Shown one piece after another: positions 12,950 through 25,432 of a DNA stretch of 64,000 nucleotides. Made by a program: the position numbers and the translations under genes. The stretch comes from Gnetum montanum. Lineage: Eukaryota > Streptophyta > Gnetopsida > Gnetales > Gnetaceae. Numbering within the stretch: position 1 is the first letter of the stretch; each line of letters opens with the position of its first letter. Where the stretch lies: contig MNCI01001921.1 in the NCBI GenBank assembly GCA_015680685.1, positions 335,549-399,548 on the forward strand, given 5' to 3'. The notes under the pieces were generated by a model, which was not told the origin of the DNA, made no database searches, and worked only from the letters and a program-made list of their open reading frames with translations.

Positions 12950-14720
12950 AAAAGAACACTCCAAATAGAATGAATATTTCATGATTTATTCAACAGCCAA
13001 ACATGCCATATCATCTACATTAATGCAAGAAGAATATAACCAATTCAACCATTGAAAGATATCCAAGGATGTGTAGAATGCCTTGGAGATAAAATATGAA
13101 GAAACTAATGTGGTAAGGAAATTAAAACTTCTCCTCTGGGTAAATCAGTTTGATAAATTTAAAATGTGAAAGGATTAAAGAATTCATCAATAATTCAACT
13201 AGGTATGTGATATTATTAGTTCCATTTAAAGGCTATGTCAAGACCTTCTCGAGAGTAAAGTTTTCTATAAGATTATTAGAACTTTCAATCTTGAATACAA
13301 AATGAAAATTACAACCATGGAAGAGTTAAAGGATTTTGACACTTTAAAATTTAAGAGACATCAAAGTGCTCTTACTATGTATGATATGATATTAGCTGAA
13401 GAAGGACATTACTTGAGGAATGATCTCATTTCCCTCTCCTAAAATTGAGCAACAATACAAAAGCTTAAAAAGACTCAAGGTCAAACCTCATTGTATACTA
13501 GCAGCAATGATCCAGATGATCCAAAGCTTATACTACACACCAAATAAATTAATAAGATGATTGTAAACCAACTCAAATGAAAAGAAAAGAAAAGACAAGA
13601 AATAAACAATCAAGAGGTAAGCCCTCAAATAAGATATCAATGCCCACTTTGTTTACTGATATTAAGAATATTATTTGTGGGTATGTAATGGATGAGGACA
13701 TTTTTCCTTAAAATTTCTAAAAGCCAAAAGAATGCTTGATGAAGCCAAATTATAGGAGAAAGAACAATTCCTCATTATCAAATGGGATGAAGAAGAAGAT
13801 GATTTTGAAATAGAAGTGGAGAAAAATGATAGCTCTATCTCCCATCTTACATGCATGGCCATAGCATCTGCACCTCAAGAAGATGATGGGAAGTCAAGTG
13901 ACAAAGAAGCAATTAGCACCATCAAAGAAAGGTATGATTATCTTAAGTAAAATTTTTGTAAAATTACAATAGCCTTTCTTAAAGTATAAGAGAAAATTGC
14001 ACCAATGTGATTTAGAGTATGAACAATATAAAAACTCATGTCTAACACTAACCAGTAAAGCCATAGTCCTTAAGGTCGTGATTGAAAAGTTAACAACTTT
14101 GAATGAGTTTCTAAAGATGCAAGNTGTGATTGAAAAGTTAACAACTTTGAATGAGTTTCTAAAGATGCAAGACCACAAGGAAGAAGAGTTGACAAGATCA
14201 ATACCTCACTCATAAGGAAAAACATGCTACTTGGGAAATAAGTTGAGAAGCTATACAAAGAGGTTGATCTAGAAAAGAAATTTATTAGAAAGTTTACCCT
14301 TGGGAAGGCATCACTTGATCAAACACTTCAACAAGGAGAAAGCCCTAATGATAAAAGTGAACTTGGATACAAATCCACCAAGATACTCTAATAGATCCAC
14401 AAGTGAGTAAAAAGATATTCATGGAATAAAGTATGTTTATTCCTTTCCACAAATAATTATAGGTTCCAAGGTTTGTTTCCATTATAAATAGGTTAGAACT
14501 ATTAGAGCATATTGCTCATTTAAAAATCCTACATTTCAAGATGCATGGAGAGACAAGGTAATAATGATTGATAGGGTCAAAGAACAAGGAAATGGAAACT
14601 CGAGGAAGGAACAAAATGTAGAATCCAAGGAATTACAAGAACCAATGCACTAAGAAGTTAAGAGGTTAAAAGAGGACCTAATGGAAAGGCAAGGATAAAC
14701 AATGACAACTTACCATATAT
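12950..14720 (+). pseudogene. Ty1/copia gag remnant (UBN2 type)
   Basis: The region from about 12990 to 13420 follows the UBN2/copia gag pattern: KDVWNALEIKYEETN, then LLLWVNQFDKFKM, then ITTMEELKDFDTLKF and MYDMILAEEGHYL. A charged coiled-coil-like stretch follows at about 13700-14350. The zinc knuckle is at about 14470-14512, reading CFHYK.VRTIRAYC, with the second Cys and the His lost. Several stops interrupt the frame. No protease, integrase or RT of this element follows, so it is a truncated fragment. Confidence 0.65.
14078..14171. other. Assembly scar: 46-bp duplication around one N
   Basis: The 46 bases at 14078-14123 recur exactly at 14126-14171, with a single N at 14124 between them. 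Overlapping contig ends were probably not merged. The duplication should not be read as biology. Confidence 0.85.
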
Positions 14721-15479
14721 CACTTATTCATAAGGTTAAAGTTGGATGCATACCCATTTAGATTAGTCAAAGTAAATTTCTTTTTAGAGTATCGTAGTTT
14801 TTGTTTTTTTTTTCTTGTTTTTTTTTATTTTCATTACATTCACCTTATTTCCTAACCTTTGCCAAAATGTTTGTAACATGTTCATCCCCACACATGTCCT
14901 AGAATATAACTTTAAGTTTAGGTGGAATGCCCATCATACATATGAGATGTTTACTCTATTCTCAGGTCCCCTTAGGCTAAATGTCCAAATCAAAAGTGGG
15001 ACATCCTAGCTAAGACCTTGGTACATCCACTACAACAATGGGACATCCTAGCTGTGGCAAAGGGAAAATAAAAAATGCTCCATCAACCTCAAAGAATGGC
15101 ATTATAAGGTCTTGGATGTTCTTATTTCCTCATTTTCATTCAGCCAAGATGTCGATGTAGAAAGAGGATGCTAGGAGAAAGGAGAAGAAGTGAAGTATAA
15201 GTAGCATGACAAGGATAGGTAGTGAATAATAGGTATGAATCCTTCTTGCATGTTTATTATTATTCAAATGATTTTAGATGTCAAACAATAATGGACATAT
15301 TGGATTGAATTATACTTTGATCCATTGAGGCTTTCATTCATTTTGAGTCTTTGTAAACAAACATTCCTTGAAAAGGTGTGTTGTAGTTTTAACCTTCTTG
15401 TAGCAAAGCATACATCAAGAGGTCATGGAAAAGTCCCATTTCTAGAATTTTTCTTGAGTAACTGCAACATGATGAGCTA
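14721..15479. other. No gene recognised
   Basis: T-rich tracts lie near 14790-14830, with otherwise featureless sequence. Some phrases (GGACATCCTAGCT) resemble 11640-11920. A possible 3' end of the LINE lies toward 15480, but no clear poly(A) tail or target duplication was found. Confidence 0.4.
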
Positions 15480-17300
15480 ACAGCTAAGAAAAAAACCTTA
15501 TGTTTGGTCAAAAATGCAACATCCAAATAAGATCCCATCCCATTACTTTGGAAAATGATTGCCTATAAAGATATGAGATCCATTGTCTATGATTTGTTGA
15601 AGCAAAATGTAAGTTGTTTTCATGAGCTAAATTAGGGGGATATGTCTTTTAAGGATGTTAAAAATTTTGGTGAATTGGCCATGTCTATTATCATCATGAA
15701 AGATTAATGGAATTCTCCACTACCCCCTACTGAACCAATCCTTTGCATGTGTCCTTAGACCTTGGCCCAATAGGGTAACCACTTTAGAAAAAAGTTCCCT
15801 ACTAATTTTATTATGAGCTTGTCCTATTGAGAGGCCTTCCACTAAAATATATGCTTTCCTAAATTCTGAACACCCAAGTTACTTAAGGAAGATCCATCAT
15901 CTCCTAATGGTTTTCCATATCTTCACAACTCTAACCAAGCAAGTCCATAGATTAGGATAGCACATTTGAAGACAATTGACCCAAGGCTTAGCTGCCTAGG
16001 CCCAAACCTCCCAAGTAAGCTTAACTGCCAAAATGTAAGCTTGCCTCTTAAAATCTCAAAGCCCACAACAACTTACATGAACTGGGATAGCCACATTATC
16101 CCAAGCAATCAAATGAAATTGATGACTCTCCTTCCCAACAAACCAAAGAAAATTCTTCATAATCTAATTAACTTGAAATACAAATTGGCTTGGGGGATTA
16201 AAAACTAGTACACTCTAAATAGGAATTCTTGAGAGGAAAAATTTAGCCAAAGTTAGTTTACCTGAAAAATACCAAAACATACCTCTCAATGAGACTAACT
16301 TCTTTTACTTCTTTCGCAACACTTCCTCCCAACTATTAGCTAATTTTTGTCCATAGAACAAAGATTTCCCTAGATAAGTAGTAGGAAGTGAGCCAATAAT
16401 ACACCCCAAAAATATGCTTGATATGCTCAAACCTTTTTGTTAGGCACTTCACATGGAAAATCTCTATCTTTTTCTAAATTATTTCAATTTCTATTGACTG
16501 ACAAAATCCATCTAATGACTACATCATCTTTCTAGCCTTAGGAATAGATTCTAGAAAAAGAATCATTATGTAATCTACATATTGAAGAGTACAAAGGTTC
16601 TAGGAAAATAAGGACATGACATTTTACTTTTTGATCCATATGTAGAGGTTATCAGCAAAAATAACAAAGAGATATGATGATAAAGGATCACCTTGCCTAA
16701 GGCTCTAACCTGGAAACAATTGCTAAGATATTTGTACATTCAGAAAAACTTGAAATCTAAATGGAGAGAGCATGAACCTAATCATCTCACAAAAATCCCT
16801 ACAAAATCGAAACTCCTTGAGAGTAAAAATTAAGACATCCCACTCCACCTTATCATATTCTTTTGATAAATCATGTTTAAGGAAGAAAATCTCTTATTTC
16901 TAGGTGTAAGCCCAATGCAAAGTGTCATTTTTCATAATGACACTATCAATAATTTTCGTCCAAGGATGAATCCTGATTAATCTACCTCTATGCTATTGGG
17001 TAGCAAGGGCTTTGGGGAATTCACCCAAATCTTGGAAAAAAATTAATAAAAAGTGTTGGAAAGACTAATAGGCCTACAATTCCTCAAGGATTACACCTCC
17101 TCCTCCTTCAATATTAAGAAAAAAAAGGTATTATTCCAAGTTCTAGGAAAACTACCATACTTGAATCCTACTCAAAAAAGACCCTTAAAATCCCCTTCCA
17201 ATGACATCCCAATAGGCTTTGATGCATTTAAAATTCTAGCTATCCAACCTAGGTGTCCTATGATTTGGTACCTTAGCCACTACTGAATAGATCTTCTCTC
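15480..17300 (-). pseudogene. L1-like LINE reverse transcriptase remnant
   Basis: The minus strand reads through the order of motifs of a plant L1-clade RT. They are an upstream GRKLL-type segment (about 16930), DLSKEYDKVEWDV (about 16845-16885), RQGDPLSSYLFVIFADNL (about 16640-16700) and the catalytic region YVDYMILF (about 16570-16590; the FADD-type box has lost an Asp). The C-terminal thumb and maturation region reaches toward 15500. Stops and frameshifts are frequent. The endonuclease domain would lie beyond 17300, where an LTR begins, so the element is 5'-truncated or was cut by that insertion. It would have copied its own RNA by target-primed reverse transcription. Confidence 0.75.
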
Positions 17301-17361
17301 TAGAGAGTCTTCCATACAAGAACTCTTTATCAATAGGGAAAATCAAGTAGGGGATCATACC

Positions 17362-18223
17362 TAATGAATTGTCATCAATGGACTACATCAAGAGCATGTG
17401 TTGATGCATCCCTGTTGACACATGTTTTGATGTGTTGATACATATGCGTCGACATGGCATCTGAGTCTGTCTATACAAATACATCCACCAACTGCATTTT
17501 AGGAATTTTTAAGTCAATAGAGTAGCTAGGTTTTTTAGTTTATTTCCATAGCAATTAGAATATTTTCTAAGTGTCCATAGTAGAAGTGAAGAAGTGTATG
17601 AATTCTTGTTTGACCAATAATGTACCTAGACACTTCGGTGTGATGACAATAAAGATAAAATTTTTGAAATATCTTGTAGCATTTGAAAATATATTAATGT
17701 TTACTTTAATGCACTTTAAATTCATGTATGTATTTAATATTTACATTTTCATGCATGTTAATCAATTGGCAAAATGAGCATGACTACTTTTGAGCATAAA
17801 CATGTTTTTTCTTGGTAATCTTAATAGCATTATTACTTGGTTCACCCAGTAGCACAATGCTTAGTAATCCCAGTAGTGGATATGTGAGTTCATGACATGT
17901 ATGAAAAGTTGAGAATGGACATTCATCACACTTAGGCTAGTTTAGGATTTATATTCTTGTTGTTAATTACATTGAATAATTAATTTCTCTATTGCCATTA
18001 AGATTAGCTTAAGGTCACAACAACATCAACAATCATATGCCTCACTATTGAAAAAATCATATGTGAAAAACCTACTACTAGTCCAAGTAGGAAGATAGTG
18101 TCCTACAATTAATGCTTAACACTCTAGATGCCAAAATAATTCCATCCAAGGAATTTGACTGAATTGCATGTGAATGTTTATAATTAATATGGTTAACCAT
18201 AGGAGGTACTCTACAACTCATCA
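17362..18223 (+). repeat. LTR of the Athila/Tat-like family, plus orientation
   Basis: It starts TAATGAATTG (from TGATGAATTG) and ends CTCATCA. It contains a U3 with repeated GATGCATC-type words (17400-17460), a TATA-like CTATACAAATAC at about 17473, AATAAA at 17649-17654, and the family-wide CTTGGTAAT/CCCAGTAG motif region near 17815-17880. It is the left arm of an inverted repeat with 18465-19312. Confidence 0.75.
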
Positions 18224-18445
18224 TTAATACCTTAAGGTTTTTCAATTCAATTCTCTTTAATATATATCCTATCATTACTCCTACAAGTGTTTTCATCATG
18301 TGATGCATTCTTGGTCCTATATGAAGAAGGCATGTTTTTTTCGATAATGTGTGTGACTTATAATATTAATATTTTCTAAAAGATAAATCATTAATACCTT
18401 TATAGTGATCATGTATAATATAATTGATCTAGATAACTAGAATCA
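18224..18445. other. Spacer between two facing LTR 3' ends
   Basis: This unique sequence of about 220 bp lies between the plus LTR and the binding site of the minus LTR. It begins TTAATACC, which could be a heavily decayed TTGGCGCC start of a primer binding site. No coding frame is seen. Confidence 0.5.
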
Positions 18446-18464
18446 TCCTTAGCAATGGCACCAA
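18446..18464 (-). promoter_or_regulatory. Primer binding site (tRNA-Asp type)
   Basis: The minus strand reads TTGGTGCCATTGCTAAGGA immediately after the LTR end. Against the tRNA-Asp complement TGGCGCCGTTGCCGGGGA every difference is C-to-T or G-to-A. It is the best preserved of the copies in this window. Confidence 0.7.
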
Positions 18465-19312
18465 TGATAAGTAGCAAAGTATCACCTACGTCCAACCATA
18501 CAAATGACAAGTGTTCACATGCAATTCAGTGAAATTCTATGGATGGAACTAATTTGGCATCTAGATTGTTAAGCGTTAATCATAAGATATTATCTTCCCA
18601 CTTGGACTAGTGGTGGCTTTGTCACATATGATTTAGTCCAAAGTGAAGCATATGCTTGTTGACGTTGTTGCAACCTTAAGCTAATCTTAACAACAATAGA
18701 GAAATTAATTATTCAATCTAATTAACAACAAGAATATAAATCCTAAACTATTCTAAGGATGATATATCTATTCCTAGCTTGTCATACACATCTTGAACTC
18801 ACGTATCCACTATTAAGATTACCAAGCATTATGCTACTAGGTGAACCAAGCAATAATGCTACTAGGATTAATAAGTGAAAATGTGTTTACACTCAAAACT
18901 AATTGTGCTCATTCCATTGATTTATTATCATGTATACAAATGTAAATATTAACTACATACATGAATTTAAAGAGCATTAAAGTAAGCATTGAAATATTTT
19001 CAAATGCTACAAGGTATTTCAAGAAGTTCATCTTTATTGCCATCACACTAAAGTATCTATCGATGTTAGTGCTTCAATAGGGATGTGTACACTTCTTGAC
19101 TCCTACTACAAGCATTTAGAAAATATTCTAACTATTATGGAAATAAAATACAGGAACCTAACTACTCTATTGACTTAATGATGTCATAAATGTGGTTGGT
19201 GTGTGCATTTATATAGATAGACTCAAATGCCACATCGATGCATCAAAACATGCATCGACAAGGATGCATCAACACATGCTTGTTGATGCAACCCATTGAT
19301 GAAAATTCATCA
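18465..19312 (-). repeat. LTR of the Athila/Tat-like family, minus orientation
   Basis: On the minus strand it starts TGATGAATTTTCATCAATGG and ends CTTATCA. It is a reverse-complement relative of 17362-18223 over almost its full length (848 bp). Purine-rich CATGGAGGTTA precedes its start, a plausible decayed polypurine tract. It is flanked by internal 3' sequence on one side and a PBS on the other, which a single intact element cannot give. Confidence 0.75.
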
Positions 19313-22300
19313 TAACCTCCATGAATAATTGAAAATCCATCCTCGAGTGAACAAAAGGAGAATCAAGCTTCTTACAAAATTTTGAAAGGTATGGATCATC
19401 AACTAACTAACTAACTCAAAAACTGATGCTAAGTGCCCAAATGTACAAAAATGGATATTCATGAAAAGAAAATTGAACACCTGTATAAGAAATGACAAGT
19501 GAAACTCCTGTTATGGCTAAATCCAAGAGGAAGATCAAATGATTCTAGGATATGAAGGCTCATAAGGTGTTGAAGGACCTTCCCCTACCTCTAGTGCATG
19601 TGGTGGTTGAGGATGTTCTACTACAACAACTACTTTTGGTGAAAGATGAAATGCATCTAGCAATGCTTTCATCTTCTCCTACCTAGTCTAGGGATCACAC
19701 ATAATCCACACAACATCATTTATGTGAGCTAGTATGGGAACATCCCACAAATAGGACATGGCTAGGAACATATTCTTAATGTTAATGAACCAGGTAGTGA
19801 ATTATTTACATTTGATGTCAAATGATCTAATAGAATTTTGCAAATCATTCATCCTCTTGGCCAGGTTCTTAGTCATTGATTGCTAATTCTAAGTCTCTAA
19901 GAACTTCAACCTTGGCATTAGCTATTTCCAAATTTTGCTTCAAGTCCTTGTGGTGCTTGAACTCTACCTCATACAAGAGGTAAGAGGTGGTCACTTGCTT
20001 TCCTACTTCTAACCTTAGCCTTCTTGCAGTCAACATCACCAAGTTTTCATACCAAAGGTTGGCTAGCTCCATATATTCTATCACCTCTTTGAGCTACAAC
20101 TCCTTTAGGCATATTTTAGCTTTGTTGTATGCATTGAGTATATTAATGATGGGCTACCACACATAATCTCCTTATTGGAGTTGCTAAAGGGCTTTGTTCA
20201 TCTTCACCTTGTCTAGTTAGATTTCTTTCTCATTAACTTCCTTTAGAAGCCCAACCTTGTCCTTACAGTGATTCTTAAAATGTTTGATCTTTAGGACCTT
20301 ATTCTTGAAAGATGCTATCTCAATGGCCAATTTTTGACAAAGCACATGGACTTCCTCCATCAAGAGATTTTAGTTTTCAATAGCTAACCTCCTTAAATTC
20401 ATATTTACCTTGGCAAGTTTCTCTAACTATTGTCATAAAAATTTCATCATTTATTCTTTTTTTACCTTGACATTTCATAGGAAATTATTATCTTGGGTTA
20501 GAATTAGATTCTCCTTGCGGACCTATAACAAGTCCTTTTCAATGTTGTAGATCATGGCCTCTACTAAGGATTCATCAAAGACTACCATCTCCTTTACATT
20601 CTCAGCCTCTTGAAGTCTATGTTAAAGTTGTAAGAAGGATTCATCTTTTATTCTTGCTTGGCTAATAATAGTGTGATCAACTAGTCAAGCTCTCAACACT
20701 ACAACCTTAGTAATAAATCATTGATTTTCAGATGTAGCTACCTTGAGTTGGGCATTAACAATGATGAGCTTACTCCTAGCTTCCAATATCATCGATTGGA
20801 TGGAAATGATGTTATCCAAAAGATCAAAGATCTCTAGAATTGGTTTCCCAATTCCTACCAATAAATCCAACACCTCCTTGTGCTAGGCTATGCTAAACCT
20901 TCCATTGGCTACTCTTGCAAATGTCTACACATGCCTGAGTGTAGTAATATCAAGCACAATGATTGTAGGAGTGTTCAATGCTTCTTCCACATGATTAGCT
21001 ATCACCTCCATCACTACCTTCTACACTTAGTGCTGCATCACCAATATATTTTTTTCCTAACACTCCTCCAGAGACATTGAGAAAGTGGCAATGTTTGCAA
21101 AAATCTCTAGGAATCATTGTTATACTGGCAGGGACATTGTTTCTTTCTAGGTACTAGGATTTGATCTTGTGGGCACTTTCATACTTGAGGAAGCAAACAA
21201 CAATGCAATCTCCTCCAACCAAATTACTATTTTAGTTACCTTATTCAAATGGCTCATAGCTTGGCAATAGATTGATGGGTCACCATCACTTGGTCCTACT
21301 TGCTACTGCTATAGGAGTTGCTCATGGAGCTTGTGCATGTACTCAATGGAAGCATGAGCCTCTAGCATTATTTTATAAGTGGCTAGTGATGGTGGTGGCT
21401 ACTTCTCTTCTTGTAGCTTGGTGGATGACTTATCCTTCATCATATCCTACCAAGATATAGTAGGAACATGATGAAGTGTATCATTGGTGTAGTGGGCTAT
21501 GCCTCCCCTTTTGTACAATTTTTTGATAAGGCCCAAAAATGGAAGCATCTTCCTCCCATTCTCATTCTCTTTAAATCTCTTCTTGATCCCTAGAATGATG
21601 AGCTATGGAAGGTTGATGGGGAATTTATCACTCAGAGTGACATATGCACAAGTAGACAAGGTAGTGATTTTTCTTAGCCTTCCTATTGGATTAAGGTGAT
21701 AGGCTACAATTATGAAATAGACACTCTCTACCCTAGTGAGTGCATTGTACTCCTTAGAGTCCACTCCATAGAACCACTGGAACCATTCTTTCTTCACTTT
21801 TGGGTCCACCTACATTGATATTTCCACCAAGGCTAATGTAGTATCTAGNATCCACCTACATTGATATTTCCACCAAGGCTAATGTAGTATCTAGTAATCC
21901 AAGGGCCTTTGTAATGGCTTCCATAGAGTAGGATACACTGATGTACTCTATTTTCACTATGGGATCTACCTACCTATTGCCCTAGAAAAGGTACATTTAT
22001 CCCATGTACCACTCCTTACTAGAAGTAAGGATAGGCCACATGGGAGAGGTCTAAAGTTATGTTCTGATGCCAAGTCCAAGAAAGAGCCAAATTTTTATTC
22101 TTAAAGAACTACACCTTAGATTTCCTTGAAATGAATATTATTTAGGAAGGCTTTAGTCAAAGTGACTTCTAGCTTTGTTCTAGGCCCAAGCAACTCATCT
22201 CAATTTAATTGCTCAATCTCAGCTATGGGAATCTTTCTGAAGAACTCCACCTTAGGATCCTCTTGAAGAGATCTTGTTGCATGTGTTTCTACTGCTTCCT

Positions 22301-22440
22301 CTTAAGGCTGCTGCTACTACTAGGTTGCTTATCCATCAAATTTGGATGGTACTCCTTCCTATGGTCATTTATCTCATGGTCTAGGTGCCATCTTCAATCA
22401 CAACATTACCCAAGAATAGCATTTTATGTGTAACTTAACA
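19313..22440 (-). pseudogene. Extra ORF of the gypsy family, sense orientation, coiled coil
   Basis: A decayed minus-strand reading frame ends about 200 bp before the LTR start. The N-terminal half (about 22440-21450) is globular, with readable blocks at 21603-21809 (VKKEWFQWFYGVDSKEY, VESVYFIIVAYHLNPIGRL). The C-terminal half (about 20900-19650) is a long K/E/L-rich coiled coil, open at 19869-20084 (LKQNLEIANAKVEVLRDLEL). Stops are frequent and many fall at likely Gln positions. No RT or integrase motif is present. The position matches the extra or env-like ORF of Athila/Tat elements. I cannot assign a function or family. Confidence 0.5.
21805..21894. other. Assembly scar: 44-bp duplication around one N
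   Basis: The 44 bases at 21805-21848 recur exactly at 21851-21894 with an N at 21849. It is the same kind of unmerged contig overlap as at 14124. Confidence 0.85.
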
Positions 22441-24400
22441 CTTAGATACCTTATCTCTTTTGATCAATTACACTTTGGATAAGTTGTGATTATGCTGGAT
22501 TCATTAATTTAATATTATTTTATTATTATTTTATTTTGATAGCTACCAAAGTTCATTGGTAAGGTTTAACTTACATGAATGAGTGATTTTCAATATTATT
22601 TTATTAGTTAAACCTTGTGTGAGTTAGAAAAATTTCAAAAACATTTCTATCAAAAACCTACGATTTATGGCTAGAGAATTGAAGAAAAGAGTGAATCAGA
22701 TAAGTAGTTCAAACATTATGGACATAGGAAGGCTCTAGGCTTTGAAAATGGTAAACACTTCCTTGGCATTGAATGGAAAATGTGAAAAAATGGCTAAGTC
22801 CTTGTTGCTATAGCATTTTTTCCTACATCAACACATCCTCATTGATGTAGCCATATAATAAAATTTTTCCATATAAAAAACTAGAAAAAATAAGGGGTTA
22901 TCTCAAGAAATTGGAGTCCAAAGGAAGCCAAAAAAAAGTCTAAAGCAAGATGAAATGCTTAAAGAGGGCTAGAATATGCACAAAAAAGGAGATTTAACCT
23001 AGAGATTATTGGTTAAGGAGTGCAAAACTAGATGCAATTGATGTGGAATTTTTATGGTTTAAAAGCAAAATGGCTAAGGGATAAGGAGTGTAATCATCCC
23101 AACTAAGGAGCATGCAAGTGGGTCCTCACCATAGTAGGTTCATGCCCTTAATGCCCTCAAGCCAAGGAGTCTGTGGGCCCCTAGGATGATTAATGGTTGT
23201 GGATCATTAAAGACCAAATGACCAAAGAATTCATCAAATAATTTCAACCATTTACCATTTAACCAATTAAAACAATCATGAAAGGAGGTAGTGAGATGGT
23301 TAATGGAAAGAAGTGATGGATGAAAGGAAGTATGGAATGGAGTTATCCATCATGGTCACATAAATTCCCTTGTGAAAGATGTGATTAATTATGACCTAAG
23401 AACTTTCTTTCTTAGTCCACATTAATATCATCCTCTTCTAGTAACTTTTCATTGACACTTTAGGCCATTCCACCCTTCAAGAAACAAGAACATCCCCATA
23501 GACCACTCACCATTCCTAAAGAAGAAGATAAAATTAGAAAGTTAAGAGGGCCTTAGAGGGGTGTCTTCAGGTATGGTTAACATGTCTTTCTAGCCTTATA
23601 ACTAGTGCTTATAGCCATTTATTGTATCTAAGTGGTTTTCTTTGAATTCCCATCATATTTTTATTTTTATTTCTCTTGAATGAGAACCACACCATGTATA
23701 GACATTACTTCCTATTTTTGGTCTATGATGGATTGCTAAGAAATCCATGGAAATGTTCATGTAACCTAAATGGTAGGTAGGTAGAAAAGTGATAAATCCC
23801 TTTGAAGTTAAACCCTTGTCAATCCACTTAATTCATCCAAGGTTCAAAAATTACAAAGGTCACTAGTTCAGTATAAGTTATTAATAGGAAACCTCATATT
23901 TCCAAAATGACGAAGCCCCATAGAATTAAGTGTAGTGATGGAGGACATGGACTCATTGCCTGTTAACATGAAAATAATCAATGTTTCATTAGTAAACATT
24001 AACATTCTAAAATGAAATCCAACCATTTGCAATCAAGTAATCAATAAACTTTAAACCACCATTAATAGTAGTTGTAGCTTGGCACAAAGTCTTGAATGCA
24101 AACAATAAAAATAAAAAATAAAAAAAAGGTAAGAAAAACTCAAATAAAGTGAAATATATAAAAAATTGTAAAATATCCAATAAAATGGAAAACATACTAA
24201 AGATGGTGTAAAAAATGTGAAAATGCACTTATTAGTTCTTGATTTAGGATGGAACATTTTCCCCACGACTAATCTTATAGGCAAAACAAGAGCTAATAAG
24301 TAAATTGGATGTTTCCATGCATTTTTTGAATGGTTTTTCATTCTCATTTTCAAGCCATAGGGTATCTTTTTATTTATTGACTCCTATGTGGACTTGGTTT
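22441..24400. other. Non-coding internal region of the second gypsy copy
   Basis: No coding frame is supported. Sequence near 23110-23190 is related to 5010-5100 in element A. Open frames near 24007-24353 on the minus strand are AT-rich and lack recognisable motifs. Confidence 0.45.
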
Positions 24401-25427
24401 TGCACATACACTTGTTCCTTATGTTTGTTGTGGCTTGGTATAGGGATTGTATTAATATTTTGAACTTTTAGCCCACAACTACATCCTTTATTATTATTAG
24501 TGATGCATGAAGTTTCCTATCTCTCCACAATGATAGGTTCATATTTTATGTCTTGTGATGGAGCGATGATAGTTATTGGCTTTTGTGTATGATTAGGAGA
24601 CATTATTTTTGTAAGGAAGGTTGTTGCACCAGATCGACCTTGCATTGGTTTTGATAAGCCAGTAGGTCTACAAGTTTTATTTGCTTATGTGGAAACTATA
24701 CTAAAGAGAGAAAATCTTTGTGACTTTTGCTAATATCTGCCAACATTATCATTTGTTTGCATGTTTGTGAAACTAGTGGAATTCTTTATTAAGGTTGTGG
24801 TGTCAATCCTTCTTATGTTGTTAGCAATGACATATGTTGGAGGTAAGTATGAAAATATTGAGGATGTGACAAAGGATAAGAGGTACTAGATGGCAATTCC
24901 ATAAGAGATGTTATGGGTTGATGATATTTGGGAGAGTGTTAGTAGTCATTTGAGGTAGATGAAGTAGAACTATTTAGAGAAATAGGTTGTTGAACATAGT
25001 ATCCATATGGGTCTGATTGGTAATAAGGGTATTGCTAGTTTGTTGATGGCCTCCCCCATGAATGTGAGTTTGCAATTATGGTTAATAGTAGTTTTGAGGC
25101 TAATAAGAAGTCCCACTAGGATAGTATGGTTAGTTGTAGGGTTGTCTATAATTACCTTTTGAGAAAGATAATTTTTTTGGCATTTGCTTTTGTAAAAAAT
25201 TGGAATTCAAAAAAAAATCCCCATACTCTTATAGATGCAACATAATTAGGCAATAACCCTTTGAATGGTCATATTGGCAAATGTCACATCCATCATCCTC
25301 TTCTATGGCTGATTCTATAACCTCTTCTATTATTTCTATTTTCCATTTTTTTCCAATACATATTCCTACCTATTTATTTTGTCATTTTCCTCTTCTTGTT
25401 TTGGTCACTTAATCCTTTTTGCATTAC
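24401..25427 (-). pseudogene. Gypsy gag C-terminus and post-protease tail; protease deleted
   Basis: This is the minus-strand continuation of the gag that starts at 26870. Near 25240-25290 it carries the family's variant zinc-knuckle motif in its best form, CDICQYDHSKGY. It then continues into a basic, proline-rich linker (about 24550-24700). Next comes a block SCITNNNKGCSCG (about 24480), which in the copy at 58863 lies after the protease (SCITTNKERCSDG). The catalytic protease between them is missing, so this copy carries an internal deletion. Confidence 0.5.
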
Positions 25428-25432
25428 CCTCT
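25428..25432. repeat. Target-site duplication CCTCT (left)
   Basis: It abuts the TGATGGGACG start of the solo LTR and equals 26264-26268. Confidence 0.85.

Noticed and set aside
14070-14258. Overlapping frames with a repeated peptide near 14124
   Set aside because: The repeated peptide is produced by the assembly scar around a single N.
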